Shown here one piece after another: positions 54,284 to 62,637 of a stretch of 64,000 nucleotides of DNA. Source of the DNA: CAWCOU01 sp963797335. Lineage in GTDB: Bacteria; Pseudomonadota; Gammaproteobacteria; JAURND01. The DNA is taken from the NCBI GenBank assembly GCA_963797335.1, contig CAWCOU010000006.1, positions 558,001 to 622,000 of the forward strand, read 5' to 3'. Each line of letters opens with the position of its first letter. Within the stretch, counting starts at the first letter, position 1. A model generated the notes under the pieces. It was not told the DNA's origin. It did no database searches and saw nothing but the letters and a program-made list of their open reading frames with translations. The translations under genes and the position numbers were made by a program.

Positions 54284-55081
54284 TCATCCGACACGAAAAA
54301 TATCAGATACATCCTGTGCAACTTCGATTGTACACTGAATTTCCATGCGTTGATTATTACGAAAAACTGGTGTTCTTAAACCGCGTGTTTGCTTGGATGT
54401 CCAAAGCTGAGTTTGATCACCGATAACACGTAGCGCCTGACCTTCGTATAAACCTATCACGGCAATATTCGGATTAAATACACAAAATTCTCTTAAACGT
54501 ATATCGCGTGTTTCACCCTGATGTTTAGGATCGTGCATAGTATCATCCATATAGTGACAATTGATCTGTGCGCCAACTAAACCTAAACTGCTAAGATCAA
54601 TGATATTATGAGCTGGACCTGGCATGTCATTGTTGGTTTTAATGGTGGGACAGGTAACCAACGTGCCAGCACTGCTACCCAAATAAGCTAATCCTGTTTC
54701 GACATTTCTACGGATAATGTCTAGAGAGCCGGTGGTCTGTAATTTATGTAGTAGCGTAGGAGTGTGACCGCCGCCTATAAAAATACCGCCTGCCTCTCGC
54801 AATACTTCTTCTGTTACCTTATCTGCAGGCGCACACATTGTAGCGATATCCATTTTTTTCAACCTTTGCTCTACGGTAGTAAAATATTCCTGCTCAGATA
54901 TTCCGCCAGGCCGCGCATATGGCACAAACACAATTGGTTTATTCTGTTGGGTTGCAGGTGCAAAAAATTCTTTAATCCATGCTTCTGCCCAATCCAGAAA
55001 ACCTGGTGCTTGATTATCTGGCAGATTGCCAGCTGCTTTGCTACCAGAGAGTAACAACATGTTTTTTTGTTTCGCAATCAT
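54284..55081 (-). CDS. pepE: Dipeptidase E (aspartyl dipeptidase, S51)
   Basis: A 265-residue PepE-type peptidase, which removes N-terminal Asp from dipeptides. The Ser nucleophile is in LGSSAGTLVTCPTIKTNNDMPG, the same context as E. coli PepE (WSAGANLACPTIRTTNDMP), and GETRDIRLREF, INCHYMDD and FIGGGHTPTLLHKL also align. It is longer than the E. coli protein at the N terminus. It is the last gene of the regulator-pip-SDR-lyase-RidA run on the minus strand, with a 124-base gap before ridA. Confidence 0.88.
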   Translation of the reverse strand: MIAKQKNMLLLSGSKAAGNLPDNQAPGFLDWAEAWIKEFFAPATQQNKPIVFVPYARPGGISEQEYFTTVEQRLKKMDIATMCAPADKVTEEVLREAGGIFIGGGHTPTLLHKLQTTGSLDIIRRNVETGLAYLGSSAGTLVTCPTIKTNNDMPGPAHNIIDLSSLGLVGAQINCHYMDDTMHDPKHQGETRDIRLREFCVFNPNIAVIGLYEGQALRVIGDQTQLWTSKQTRGLRTPVFRNNQRMEIQCTIEVAQDVSDIFRVG

Positions 55082-55205
55082 CGTTTATTGTGGCCTCTTA
55101 ATTAAATTTTGGAGCTGCTGAATAAAATCCCATTCAACAAACCAGCCGATTTTTCTCTCAACTTTAATGAAGTGTTCACATTGTAGATCAAGATTATTAT
55201 ATGCT

Positions 55206-55592
55206 TTAAAATTCTGAGATTTCTGCAGTGGCGCTCATTTCTATTAATGCATCGTAATGCAGTGCACCACCACAGGGAATGACAATACGTGCCGGTTTAT
55301 GTGTACCCATATTATTTTTATAAATATCATCAATCTCTTTCCAAAGATTGATATCTGTAATAAATATTTGCACGCTGACAAGGCGATGAAGATCAGAACC
55401 AGAAGTTTTTAAAATAGCTCGAAGATTATGAAAAATTTGTTCTGTTTGAGCCTTGATCCCTTCCGGTATTGATTTTCCCTGATCAGGGATCAAAGGTAAG
55501 ATCCCTGAAACAAATACTAATCCATTAGAAACTACTGCTTGCGAATAATGCCCTCCAGGAAGAGGAGCATCGCTTGTTTCAATTAATTTCAT
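55206..55592 (-). CDS. ridA: RidA-family enamine/imine deaminase
   Basis: Hydrolyses reactive enamines released by PLP-dependent dehydratases. The 128-residue protein begins KLIETSDAPLPGGHYSQAVV; FVSGILPL and the PARIVIP segment with the key Arg are present, but the usual C-terminal VARLPKD is replaced by PCGGALHYDAL. The ATG at 55592 overlaps the ammonia-lyase stop in an ATGA, so it is translated right after the enzyme whose product it would clear. The functional link is established for the families and strongly supported by this coupling. Confidence 0.87.
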   Translation of the reverse strand: MKLIETSDAPLPGGHYSQAVVSNGLVFVSGILPLIPDQGKSIPEGIKAQTEQIFHNLRAILKTSGSDLHRLVSVQIFITDINLWKEIDDIYKNNMGTHKPARIVIPCGGALHYDALIEMSATAEISEF

Positions 55593-56566
55593 ATTAAACT
55601 CCGTACGCAATCGCAAAATTTATTCATGTCGACATTTCCACCACTGAGAATCACACCAACTCGTGCACCTTTCACGTCTACGGTTTTGTTGAAAATAGCG
55701 GCAGCACCAAGGCATCCCGTGGGTTCAACTATGATCTTCATACGCTCCGCAAAAAAATGCATTTGTTCACGTAACTGATTATCACTGACTGTGACTATAT
55801 CTTTAACATGTTGCATCAAAATCGGTAAGACGAGTTTACCGATAAATTGGGTTTGTGCGCCATCCGCGATGGTATTAGGCACTGCAATCTTGACAATCTT
55901 TTTACTTCTTAGCGATTGCTGAGCATCATTTCCAGCTTCTGGTTCTACACCGATGACAACACAACGAGGTGATAAATGCGCTGCAGAAATAGCTGAACCT
56001 GAAATGAGTCCACCGCCACCTAAAGGAACGAACAGATAATCCAATTCTCCCACTTCTTCAAATAGCTCTTTAGCCACAGTACCTTGGCCAGCAATAATAT
56101 CGGGATGATCATAGGGTGGAATCAATGTTAATCGATGTTGATTCACTAAATTGGCTGCAATTTCTTCTCGATCGGTGTTATTTCTGTCATAGAGAACTAT
56201 GTTTGCTCCATAACCGCGTGTTGCTTCCAGCTTTACCGAAGGAGCATCCATTGGCATCACAATGGTTGCAGGCACATTGAGGAGGCGAGCCGATAATGCA
56301 ATCGCTTGGGCATGATTGCCCGAGGAAAAAGCGACCACGCCTTGTTGCTTCTGTGTATCGCTTAACTGGCTAACCGCATTGTAAGCTCCACGAAATTTAA
56401 ACGCGCCGATTCGCTGAAAATTTTCACATTTGAAAAATACCTGCGCCCCTGTTTTTTCATTTGCTTGAGATGAAGTGAAAACGGGAGTGCGGTGGGCAAT
56501 ACCTTTTAACCTTAAAGCCGCCTGCTCAATATCGTTATAAGTAACAGCTAGATTAGTTTCTTTCAT
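55589..56566 (-). CDS. PLP-dependent threonine/hydroxyaspartate ammonia-lyase
   Basis: Fold type II PLP enzyme of 325 residues. The Schiff-base Lys is in RIGAFKFRGAYNA, SSGNHAQA binds the substrate, GGGGLISG holds the phosphate, and SGGNVDM closes the site. There is no C-terminal ACT domain, so it is not the feedback-controlled biosynthetic IlvA; catabolic threonine dehydratase, serine racemase or threo-3-hydroxyaspartate lyase fit equally. A GAGG precedes the ATG. It is co-transcribed with SDR and RidA genes. Confidence 0.87.
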   Translation of the reverse strand: MKETNLAVTYNDIEQAALRLKGIAHRTPVFTSSQANEKTGAQVFFKCENFQRIGAFKFRGAYNAVSQLSDTQKQQGVVAFSSGNHAQAIALSARLLNVPATIVMPMDAPSVKLEATRGYGANIVLYDRNNTDREEIAANLVNQHRLTLIPPYDHPDIIAGQGTVAKELFEEVGELDYLFVPLGGGGLISGSAISAAHLSPRCVVIGVEPEAGNDAQQSLRSKKIVKIAVPNTIADGAQTQFIGKLVLPILMQHVKDIVTVSDNQLREQMHFFAERMKIIVEPTGCLGAAAIFNKTVDVKGARVGVILSGGNVDMNKFCDCVRSLI

Positions 56567-56583
56567 GGATAACCTCGGAGTTT

Positions 56584-57303
56584 TTAATCTAAACGACGAC
56601 CAATACTACCACCCCCATCAACATAAAGCGTTTGCCCGGTAATAAAACTGGCCTTATCTGATAATAAAAATTCTATCGCAGCAGCGATTTCATCCGGCTG
56701 CCCCAGTCGATCCATAGGAATAGTAGATAGGACTTTATGTTCAGCTTCACTCCCCACAGGGTGAGTTTGGCGGAACAATTCAGTTTCAGTTGGACCGGGA
56801 GCGACAGCATTGACTGTAATGCCAGTTTTTGCCAATTCCAATGCCCAGGTGCGAGTTAAATTCCCTAAGGCAGCTTTTGCTGCGCCATAACTACTTCGGT
56901 TTATTGCGCCTAGCACCGCGCGACTGGTGATGTTGACGATCCTGCCCCAATGATTTTTGAGCATGCTTGGTGTAAAGATTTGCATAGCTTGTAATGCAGG
57001 GCGACAATTCAAATCCCACACCGCTTGAAAATCAGTCAACTGAATTTCAGTCAATGGTTGCGGTATTGCTATCCCTGCATTATTGACTATGCCACTGATG
57101 GTATAGTTTTGATGAATGTGCTGAAAACCTTCTTGTGTTGCAGTAGGGTCGCTTAAGTCGATCGAATAAAATATATCGGGAAACTCTGGTTGCGTGTTTC
57201 GCCTGGCAATACCAATGACTTTTTGCCCACCGACGATTAAACGTTGACTGATTGCCAACCCTATGCCTTTGGTTGCTCCCGTCACTAAAAAAAATTTACT
57301 CAT
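56584..57303 (-). CDS. Short-chain dehydrogenase/reductase (FabG-like)
   Basis: A 239-residue Rossmann enzyme. TGATKGIGLAISQRL is the NAD(P) loop, NNAGIA the structural motif, and SSYGAAKAAL holds the Tyr and Lys of the catalytic set with the Ser in NITSRA. GQTLYVDGGGSIG is the usual C-terminal end. The substrate is unknown; FabG itself is normally in a fatty-acid cluster, so a keto or hydroxy acid from peptide catabolism is more likely here. A ribosome site (GGGGAG) precedes the ATG. Confidence 0.88.
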   Translation of the reverse strand: MSKFFLVTGATKGIGLAISQRLIVGGQKVIGIARRNTQPEFPDIFYSIDLSDPTATQEGFQHIHQNYTISGIVNNAGIAIPQPLTEIQLTDFQAVWDLNCRPALQAMQIFTPSMLKNHWGRIVNITSRAVLGAINRSSYGAAKAALGNLTRTWALELAKTGITVNAVAPGPTETELFRQTHPVGSEAEHKVLSTIPMDRLGQPDEIAAAIEFLLSDKASFITGQTLYVDGGGSIGRRLD

Positions 57304-57313
57304 TTAACTCCCC

Positions 57314-58276
57314 TCAATGATTTTCATTCTGAGCAAAATGATCAGTTGTTCTAATTAATTCTGCCGTTATGCTCGGTTCAGTTGCTGTATGGCCTGCATC
57401 TGGGATGATATGAAGCTTGGCTTTCGGCCATGCTTGATGTAAGTCCCAGGCATTGCTTACAGGACAACACATATCATAGCGCCCATGGATAATAGCACCT
57501 GGAATATGGCAGATCTTATGCATATTATTGAGCAATTGGTTAGGATCTAAAAATAATTGATTCATAAAATAATGATTTTCGATACAGGCAAAAGCTAATG
57601 CAAATTCTGGATCTCTAAAACCTTCAATTAATTTTTCATTGGGGTACAGCGAACTGATGCTAGCCTCCCACACACTCCATGCCTGTGCAGCCTTATAACG
57701 TAATGCCTTATTTTGACTGTTAAGGCGTTTTTGATAGGCCAATTGAATATTGTCGCGCTCATTTTCAGGGATAATGCCAATAAAATTTTCCCAGGCCTCT
57801 GGAAAAATTTCACTTGAGCCATGTTGATACATAAATGTTAATTCTTTAGGGCGGCCTAAAAATATTCCTCTTAAAACAAGCTCAGTAATCTTTGCTGGAT
57901 ATTTTTGTGCATAGGCTAAAGCCAAAGTGCTACCCCATGAACCGCCAAATAACATCCAACGTTCTATTTTTAGTATCGTTCGTATTTTTTCAAAATCTGC
58001 AATTAGTTTCCATGTAGTATTTTCGCGGGTTTCTGCATGAGGCGTGCTTTTTCCACAACCCCGCTGATCAACCAAAATGATGCGATATCGTTCTGGATTA
58101 AAATAACTGCGATGTATGAGACGAATACCACTTCCAGGGCCGCCATGGATGAATAACACTGGTTTTCCTTTTGGATTACCACATTCTTCATAGTAAATGC
58201 TATGTAACGCCGAGACATTCAGAAATTCGGAATGATAAGGTTCAATAGCAGGATACAAGCAGGTTTGCGTCATCAT
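57314..58276 (-). CDS. pip: Proline iminopeptidase
   Basis: Alpha/beta-hydrolase peptidase (S33) of 320 residues that removes N-terminal proline. VLFIHGGPGSGI is the oxyanion segment, GCGKSTPHAETRENTT a Pip-specific motif, GGSWGSTLALAYA the Ser nucleophile elbow, and IPDAGHTATEPS the catalytic His. Its first base is the last base of the regulator stop codon, so translation is coupled. Confidence 0.93.
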   Translation of the reverse strand: MMTQTCLYPAIEPYHSEFLNVSALHSIYYEECGNPKGKPVLFIHGGPGSGIRLIHRSYFNPERYRIILVDQRGCGKSTPHAETRENTTWKLIADFEKIRTILKIERWMLFGGSWGSTLALAYAQKYPAKITELVLRGIFLGRPKELTFMYQHGSSEIFPEAWENFIGIIPENERDNIQLAYQKRLNSQNKALRYKAAQAWSVWEASISSLYPNEKLIEGFRDPEFALAFACIENHYFMNQLFLDPNQLLNNMHKICHIPGAIIHGRYDMCCPVSNAWDLHQAWPKAKLHIIPDAGHTATEPSITAELIRTTDHFAQNENH

Positions 58277-58965
58277 TACCTCAAAGCTAGATGAAATGAT
58301 TTTAATACGTTATAAACGGAAGCCCGAGAGATACCCATTACCTCGGCTACAAAAGGAACCCCACCACGTAACTCTAGTAGCCCTGATTCGCTCAATATCC
58401 GAATTAACTGACGACGTTGCTTGAATGATAATGCTCTGGGTTCTGTGTTTTGTTGTGTCGCAAATGTTTCAATCATTTCGCGCAGATGAGCAGTCGATCG
58501 CGCACGTAAATTTTCTCGAATAGGCAGCACAGGTTGTTCAGAAGAAGTCAATTGGGTCAAAACTCTCTGCGTAGCAGAAAATAATGAGGTATCCAAATTT
58601 AAACAAATTGCTGCAATGAATTTTCCCTGGCTGTTTTTTAAGCCAATCGAAGTACTTTTAACAGAACGACCGTCTGGGAATTTATTTGGGTAATTTTGAA
58701 TTACCTCTGGAAATTCTGGGTCATTAATACGTGCCAACCCCAGCTCTGTGGTTGGCTCTCCTATATTGCGGCCAGATAATGGGCAGGCAATAGCAATAAT
58801 TGAATGTTCGGGTTGAGTTAAGTCATGAAGCACTACCTCACAGCAAGGGGCAAACATTTTGCCAAGTGCTTCGACAATTTTTTTTGCCTCACGTAATAGC
58901 AGGGTGTTTTCCGAGAGGCATTCGGCTTTTATTTTTTGCGTGTTAAACTTTTTTCGACTTGGCAT
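58276..58965 (-). CDS. YheO/DauR-like transcriptional regulator
   Basis: A 229-residue regulator. Residues about 25-140 form a YheO-type PAS-like domain (FAPCCEVVLHDLTQPEHSII, STSIGLKNSQGKFIAAICLNLD). Residues about 175-229 form a helix-turn-helix (RILSESGLLELRGGVPFVAE, VMGISRASVYNVLKS). The relative DauR represses D-arginine catabolism in Pseudomonas. It heads the operon and so probably senses an amino acid or related metabolite. The palindrome at 58995-59010 in its promoter is the likely binding site. Confidence 0.85.
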   Translation of the reverse strand: MPSRKKFNTQKIKAECLSENTLLLREAKKIVEALGKMFAPCCEVVLHDLTQPEHSIIAIACPLSGRNIGEPTTELGLARINDPEFPEVIQNYPNKFPDGRSVKSTSIGLKNSQGKFIAAICLNLDTSLFSATQRVLTQLTSSEQPVLPIRENLRARSTAHLREMIETFATQQNTEPRALSFKQRRQLIRILSESGLLELRGGVPFVAEVMGISRASVYNVLKSFHLALR

Positions 58966-58994
58966 AGGGACTTTCTTAGCCTAATTATACATAT

Positions 58995-59010
58995 TGTATA
59001 ACATTATACA
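58995..59010. promoter_or_regulatory. Operator-like palindrome before the YheO/DauR-like operon
   Basis: TGTATAACATTATACA: perfect 7-bp arms with a 2-base centre, 30 bases before the regulator start. A TATAAT (minus strand, near 58985) with TTGTGT 18 bases upstream could be the promoter, so the palindrome would cover the spacer. Autoregulation is inferred. Nothing else is evident in 59011-59170 apart from AT-rich sequence. Confidence 0.55.
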
Positions 59011-59184
59011 CAATGTAAATAATTTTTACAATAGCCAAGAAAACACTGATTAGTTTAGATCAAAATTGAGCTGGGCTGTGCGCTGAGCTCTTATCAACCA
59101 TTTGATTTAATTATGATTTTTATTGGAAAGGGAAAATTATAAGAAGGATCAAGTCGACCCTAGTTGACTTATAAGGAGGGGTCA

Positions 59185-59429
59185 AAGGAGGGGTCAAGTC
59201 TGTATTTATGCCTCATTAAAACAAATAGCTGGTTATTTAAAAACACGGTATTGAAACATTTCGAACATAATGAAAACATAAGCCATTATGTCACGCCCAC
59301 TGAGAATTCAATATGAAGGAGCCTGGTACCACGTTATGAATCGTGGGTTAAGCCGACAGACTATTTTTCATACAATTGAGCACCGTGAGTTGTTTTTAAA
59401 CCTTTTGGCTGACATCCACCAGCGTTTTG
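59185..59429 (+). repeat. Direct repeat, copy 2 (REP transposase leader and 5' end)
   Basis: The partner of 53134-53378, in the same direction. It ends abruptly inside codon 47 of the transposase at GCGTTTTG; the sequence beyond is unrelated. Two GGAGGGGTCAA motifs precede it (59175 and 59187). Confidence 0.9.
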
Positions 59430-59503
59430 CCCTCTACCCCTTGATTAGCAAGCGGTTGGGAGACATACCAAACCAGGAAGAAAACGATGAAGGTAGAAAA
59501 TAA
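59288..59503 (+). pseudogene. Truncated REP-associated transposase
   Basis: The first 47 codons repeat the start of the gene at 53237 (MSRPLRIQYEGAW...). Past 59429 the frame reads unrelated residues to a stop at 59503. The HUH motif and catalytic Tyr are absent, so it is inactive. Confidence 0.9.
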
Positions 59504-59596
59504 AATTGAGTTACGTAATGGCTTTGAGCATGCTGCGCCAATGAAGACGCCATCTAAGAGAAAGCCAGGCACAAAGATTAAGGGTAATATTACCAC
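59430..59596 (-). pseudogene. Hydrophobic remnant of a membrane protein
   Basis: The minus frame reads LPLIFVPGFLLDGVFIGAAC and ILFSTFIVFFLVWYVSQPLA, two apparent membrane helices, then runs into the truncated transposase. No family is recognised. Its end coincides exactly with the repeat boundary, suggesting that the transposase copy replaced the rest of the gene. Confidence 0.4.
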
Positions 59597-59610
59597 CCAA
59601 TGTAAGCTAA

Positions 59611-60915
59611 TTAGCGAGTAAGTCGATAAATTAAAATTGCAGCTCTTTTGATTGCTATGGGTAATGAAGAGACGTCCAAGGTTTCATTTGTAGAATGAGC
59701 CCCTGTTCCTACAGGTCCTAGACCTGCCAAATTCGCCGACACTATGCCAGCAATATACGAAATATCAGCTGCCCCTCTCAAGCCTGGATCAGTGGGTTTA
59801 ACCGCGGAATAACCCAAGTCAGTGCTTACCTTGCTATATTTTTCGAGTAATTGTAGATTCTTCAGAGAGGGAGGCATAGCAGGGATGCCTTCTTGAAAAG
59901 CAACCGTTGCTGTCGTCCCTGATAAATTTTGTTTTGTAATGGCTGTGATCTTGTCTTGCGCAGATTTTTTTTGATCTGATGTCAAAAATCTTAGATCCCC
60001 TTTTGCTATTGCAGTTTTTGCCACAATAGTATCTTTACCAGAAGCCATTCCCTCTGATTTAGACTTATTGAGGGCTGCAGATTCTCCCCCCAGCATTAAT
60101 CCTGGACTGAACGTTAAATTGTTTTCTCCTGCCATATCGACGCGCATTGAATTTAGAATTCGTGATAACTCAAAAATAGCGCCATAGCCTACATCAGGCT
60201 GGAATATATTAGAAGAATGTGATCCATTGCCTTGAACGGAAATTGTCCAATGACTGATTCCGCGGCGGGCAACAGTCGCAGTATTGATGTCTAAGCCCCA
60301 TTCAAAATCTAAAGCGATGTCACTTTGTTGTGCGGCTTCGATTAACGGTTTTCTGGAAATAGCGGCCGGCTTACCGGAATCCTCCTCATCCCCCGTTAAG
60401 ACTACTGTAATTGTCGCATCATCAAGTAAGTGTGTCGCCTGCAAAGCACTTAATGCATAAAGAATCACAATATCGCCGCCTTTATCATCAATCACACCGG
60501 GCCCAGTAGCTTTATCTCCATGTCGTATAAAAGATTGAAACGGACTGTCAGCAGCGAATACAGTATCCAAATGACCAATCAATAATAGTCGTTTGCCTTT
60601 GGAACCCTTTTTCTCTGCGATCAGTGTTCCCGCTCGGTGCATGTCTGAAGGCTCTTCAACCCAGTGCGTGTTAAATCGCAATTGTTCAAACTGAGAGCGT
60701 AAAATTTCACCTATTTGACGAACCCCATTTACATTTTCTGTGCCACTGTTGGTATTGACCAGTTTTTCTAATAGAATCAATGATTCATCCTGATGGTGTG
60801 TCACATAGTCTTTAATATGGATTTCATCGGTATTCAATGTTTGTGCTGTTGCTGAATTTAAAAAATATGAACCAATCCATAGCAGGAAAAAAATTTTGAA
60901 TATTTTCTTGTTCAT
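59611..60915 (-). CDS. Exported M20 metallopeptidase (carboxypeptidase G2-like)
   Basis: A 434-residue zinc peptidase with a signal peptide (KIFKIFFLLWIGSYFLNSATA). The two-metal site is visible: LLIGHLDTVF (His, Asp), TGPGVIDDKGG (bridging Asp), LTGDEEDSG (Glu base and ligand), the DFEWG region, and the C-terminal GAHSTNETLD (His). The lid domain begins near GISHWTISVQGNGSHSS. Relatives remove C-terminal glutamate from folates or cleave peptides. In the periplasm it would scavenge peptides, in line with the neighbouring operon, but it is a separate transcript. Confidence 0.9.
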   Translation of the reverse strand: MNKKIFKIFFLLWIGSYFLNSATAQTLNTDEIHIKDYVTHHQDESLILLEKLVNTNSGTENVNGVRQIGEILRSQFEQLRFNTHWVEEPSDMHRAGTLIAEKKGSKGKRLLLIGHLDTVFAADSPFQSFIRHGDKATGPGVIDDKGGDIVILYALSALQATHLLDDATITVVLTGDEEDSGKPAAISRKPLIEAAQQSDIALDFEWGLDINTATVARRGISHWTISVQGNGSHSSNIFQPDVGYGAIFELSRILNSMRVDMAGENNLTFSPGLMLGGESAALNKSKSEGMASGKDTIVAKTAIAKGDLRFLTSDQKKSAQDKITAITKQNLSGTTATVAFQEGIPAMPPSLKNLQLLEKYSKVSTDLGYSAVKPTDPGLRGAADISYIAGIVSANLAGLGPVGTGAHSTNETLDVSSLPIAIKRAAILIYRLTR

Positions 60916-61209
60916 ATTTTATCCTATAAAATTTGCAATAGGTTCAATGTTTGCAATATATCAAACCCATAAGGCTCTTGCGAATAATTTAATAAAGCAT
61001 GAAGTGATTATAGAGATACTTCCCGCAAGTTTCAAACGCTTTGAATATATTGTCCTGAAATATTTAGCTGATTCTTTTTAGAAAGAATCAGTTGAAGAAA
61101 ACCAGTCGTAGCAAGATATACATGTATTATTTTCTGAGGAATAGTACAAGTGATCTAACCCCGTTTTAATAGACACTAATTTGTTACACTATCGAATCAC
61201 AAGGAGGTG
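60916..61209. other. Spacer holding a GTGATCTAACCCC element
   Basis: No gene is supported. AAGTGATCTAACCCCGTT at 61149-61166 resembles GGTGATCTAGCCCCATT near 43534, probably a small interspersed repeat. It lies right after the shortened AbiEii gene and may mark the event that cut it. Confidence 0.4.
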
Positions 61210-61767
61210 TCATACTGCCTCAGTGAGTCCTTCATTTTCAAGAAGTATTTTAATATCAAATAAATCTCTGGGGTGTTGCCGTGATAGAGCTGCGCAGATT
61301 TTTCCGCCATATAAATCAGCAAATGATAAAGTTCTTACGCGTGTAAATTGCAAGAATTGATCTTGTGCTTGCTGACATAAATCGCGAGTTTCGCACTCAA
61401 ATACCGAGCCTCGTAATACTAAGTTAGGCTCGATCTTGACCATGATTTCCTTATCATAAACCAATAATTTTGCTAGCTGCTTAGTTTCTTTTGTATAGGT
61501 CTCCTTGATTTGAAGAGTACCATTCGTATTAGTCTTAATTATGCTGCTAAGAGATTGCAGGGCAAGAGTTAAATTTTTTAAAAATTCGTCCCTCGGTTCA
61601 ATAGGCAAATAAGCAAGATCAATATCGACACTTAAACGAGGCATATCAAGGACAAAAAGATTAATAGCAGTGCCGCCTTTTAAGGCAAAACAGTCTTGTT
61701 CATTAATAAATGGCAGAACTTGCAATAATAGTTCCACTTGCTTGAAATATACGGATGAGAAGTCCAT
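61210..61767 (-). CDS. abiEii: AbiEii-type nucleotidyltransferase toxin, C-terminally truncated
   Basis: A type IV toxin of the DNA polymerase beta-like fold. FALKGGTAINLF and LSVDIDLAYL hold motif I with the metal DxD; VKIEPN and SFADLYGGKICAALSRQHPRD give motifs III and IV. At 185 residues it is about 100 short of typical AbiEii proteins (around 280-300), ending ENEGLTEAV where helices normally continue. It starts 1 base after the antitoxin stop. The enzymatic core is present, so residual activity cannot be excluded. Confidence 0.82.
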   Translation of the reverse strand: MDFSSVYFKQVELLLQVLPFINEQDCFALKGGTAINLFVLDMPRLSVDIDLAYLPIEPRDEFLKNLTLALQSLSSIIKTNTNGTLQIKETYTKETKQLAKLLVYDKEIMVKIEPNLVLRGSVFECETRDLCQQAQDQFLQFTRVRTLSFADLYGGKICAALSRQHPRDLFDIKILLENEGLTEAV

Positions 61768-61768
61768 G

Positions 61769-62548
61769 TTACCCCTCTTTTATTATAGGCACTGATAATT
61801 GATATTTAGCAATATAGGTGCCGCCTTGGCCAATCACACGTTTACCGTGGCCTAAATCGATTTTATTTGTATCTAAAGCTGATAACCACTCGTGTTGACA
61901 TCTTTCTGCCAAATATAAAAAAAGCCGTTTCACTTTAATTGAATTACATTGCTTTAGTAAGGATTCAACAATGGCTGGCCGAAGTTGTGCTAGGTTTTCA
62001 AACAGTAAAAGTGCTTCTTCAAATGATTGTTCATTCGGCACTAGTTTTAACATTTCCATAGCTGCTCTTTCAGGACTGGACAGTTTCAGATTGACACCAT
62101 CGATAGGCCGGTCAACAATGGCAAGGGAAGATTTCTGCTGTTTAAATAAAGCTGTTTTATGGATATTAAATTCCACTGCCCATTGTTTAGAATTACTTAG
62201 CCAGAGTGGTATATGTGTGCCTGGATCGGCAAACAGGGTAACCTGTTTTATACCTTGCATAGGAATATAATGTGTTTTGCCTAATAATTGTAAGGCTGTT
62301 TTTGCGCCAATATGTATTGGCAAGTTGAGCTGAGTTTGTAAGGCCGCTACCGCGCTATGCCATTGAACTTGATCACCGGCTCGTTTATAGGCTTTATCAC
62401 CCACGCGCTCCAGCCAGCCTGAGTGCACATACCACCAGGCAAGTTTAGAGGAAACCCCTCGTTGTTCTAGCCACTTGGTGGTTAGCACCGCCCCAGGAGG
62501 GGTTGTGGTCATAAATTGGTTTAAAATACTTCTGTTTAAGCTAGCCAT
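61769..62548 (-). CDS. abiEi: AbiEi-type antitoxin
   Basis: A 259-residue antitoxin and transcriptional repressor. The N-terminal winged helix (PPGAVLTTKWLEQRGVSSKL, AWWYVHSGWLERVG) is followed by the AbiEi C-terminal domain with SSPERAAMEMLKLVPNEQSF, the conserved helix of the family. It binds inverted repeats in its own promoter in known systems; here a palindrome overlaps its start codon. It protects against the AbiEii toxin, and the pair can give abortive infection against phages. Confidence 0.88.
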   Translation of the reverse strand: MASLNRSILNQFMTTTPPGAVLTTKWLEQRGVSSKLAWWYVHSGWLERVGDKAYKRAGDQVQWHSAVAALQTQLNLPIHIGAKTALQLLGKTHYIPMQGIKQVTLFADPGTHIPLWLSNSKQWAVEFNIHKTALFKQQKSSLAIVDRPIDGVNLKLSSPERAAMEMLKLVPNEQSFEEALLLFENLAQLRPAIVESLLKQCNSIKVKRLFLYLAERCQHEWLSALDTNKIDLGHGKRVIGQGGTYIAKYQLSVPIIKEG

Positions 62549-62565
62549 ACTAGAATTTTAGTATG
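62546..62565. promoter_or_regulatory. Palindrome overlapping the AbiEi start codon
   Basis: CATACTAGAATTTTAGTATG: 7-bp arms CATACTA/TAGTATG around a 6-base centre, with the first arm containing the antitoxin start codon. AbiEi proteins autoregulate by binding inverted repeats upstream, so this is a natural operator candidate. Confidence 0.55.
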
Positions 62566-62637
62566 ATTATTAAACTAAATCAAGCTATTAGTTTATTAAA
62601 AATATTAAATTTCGAGTATTGCTAGAATATCATAATA

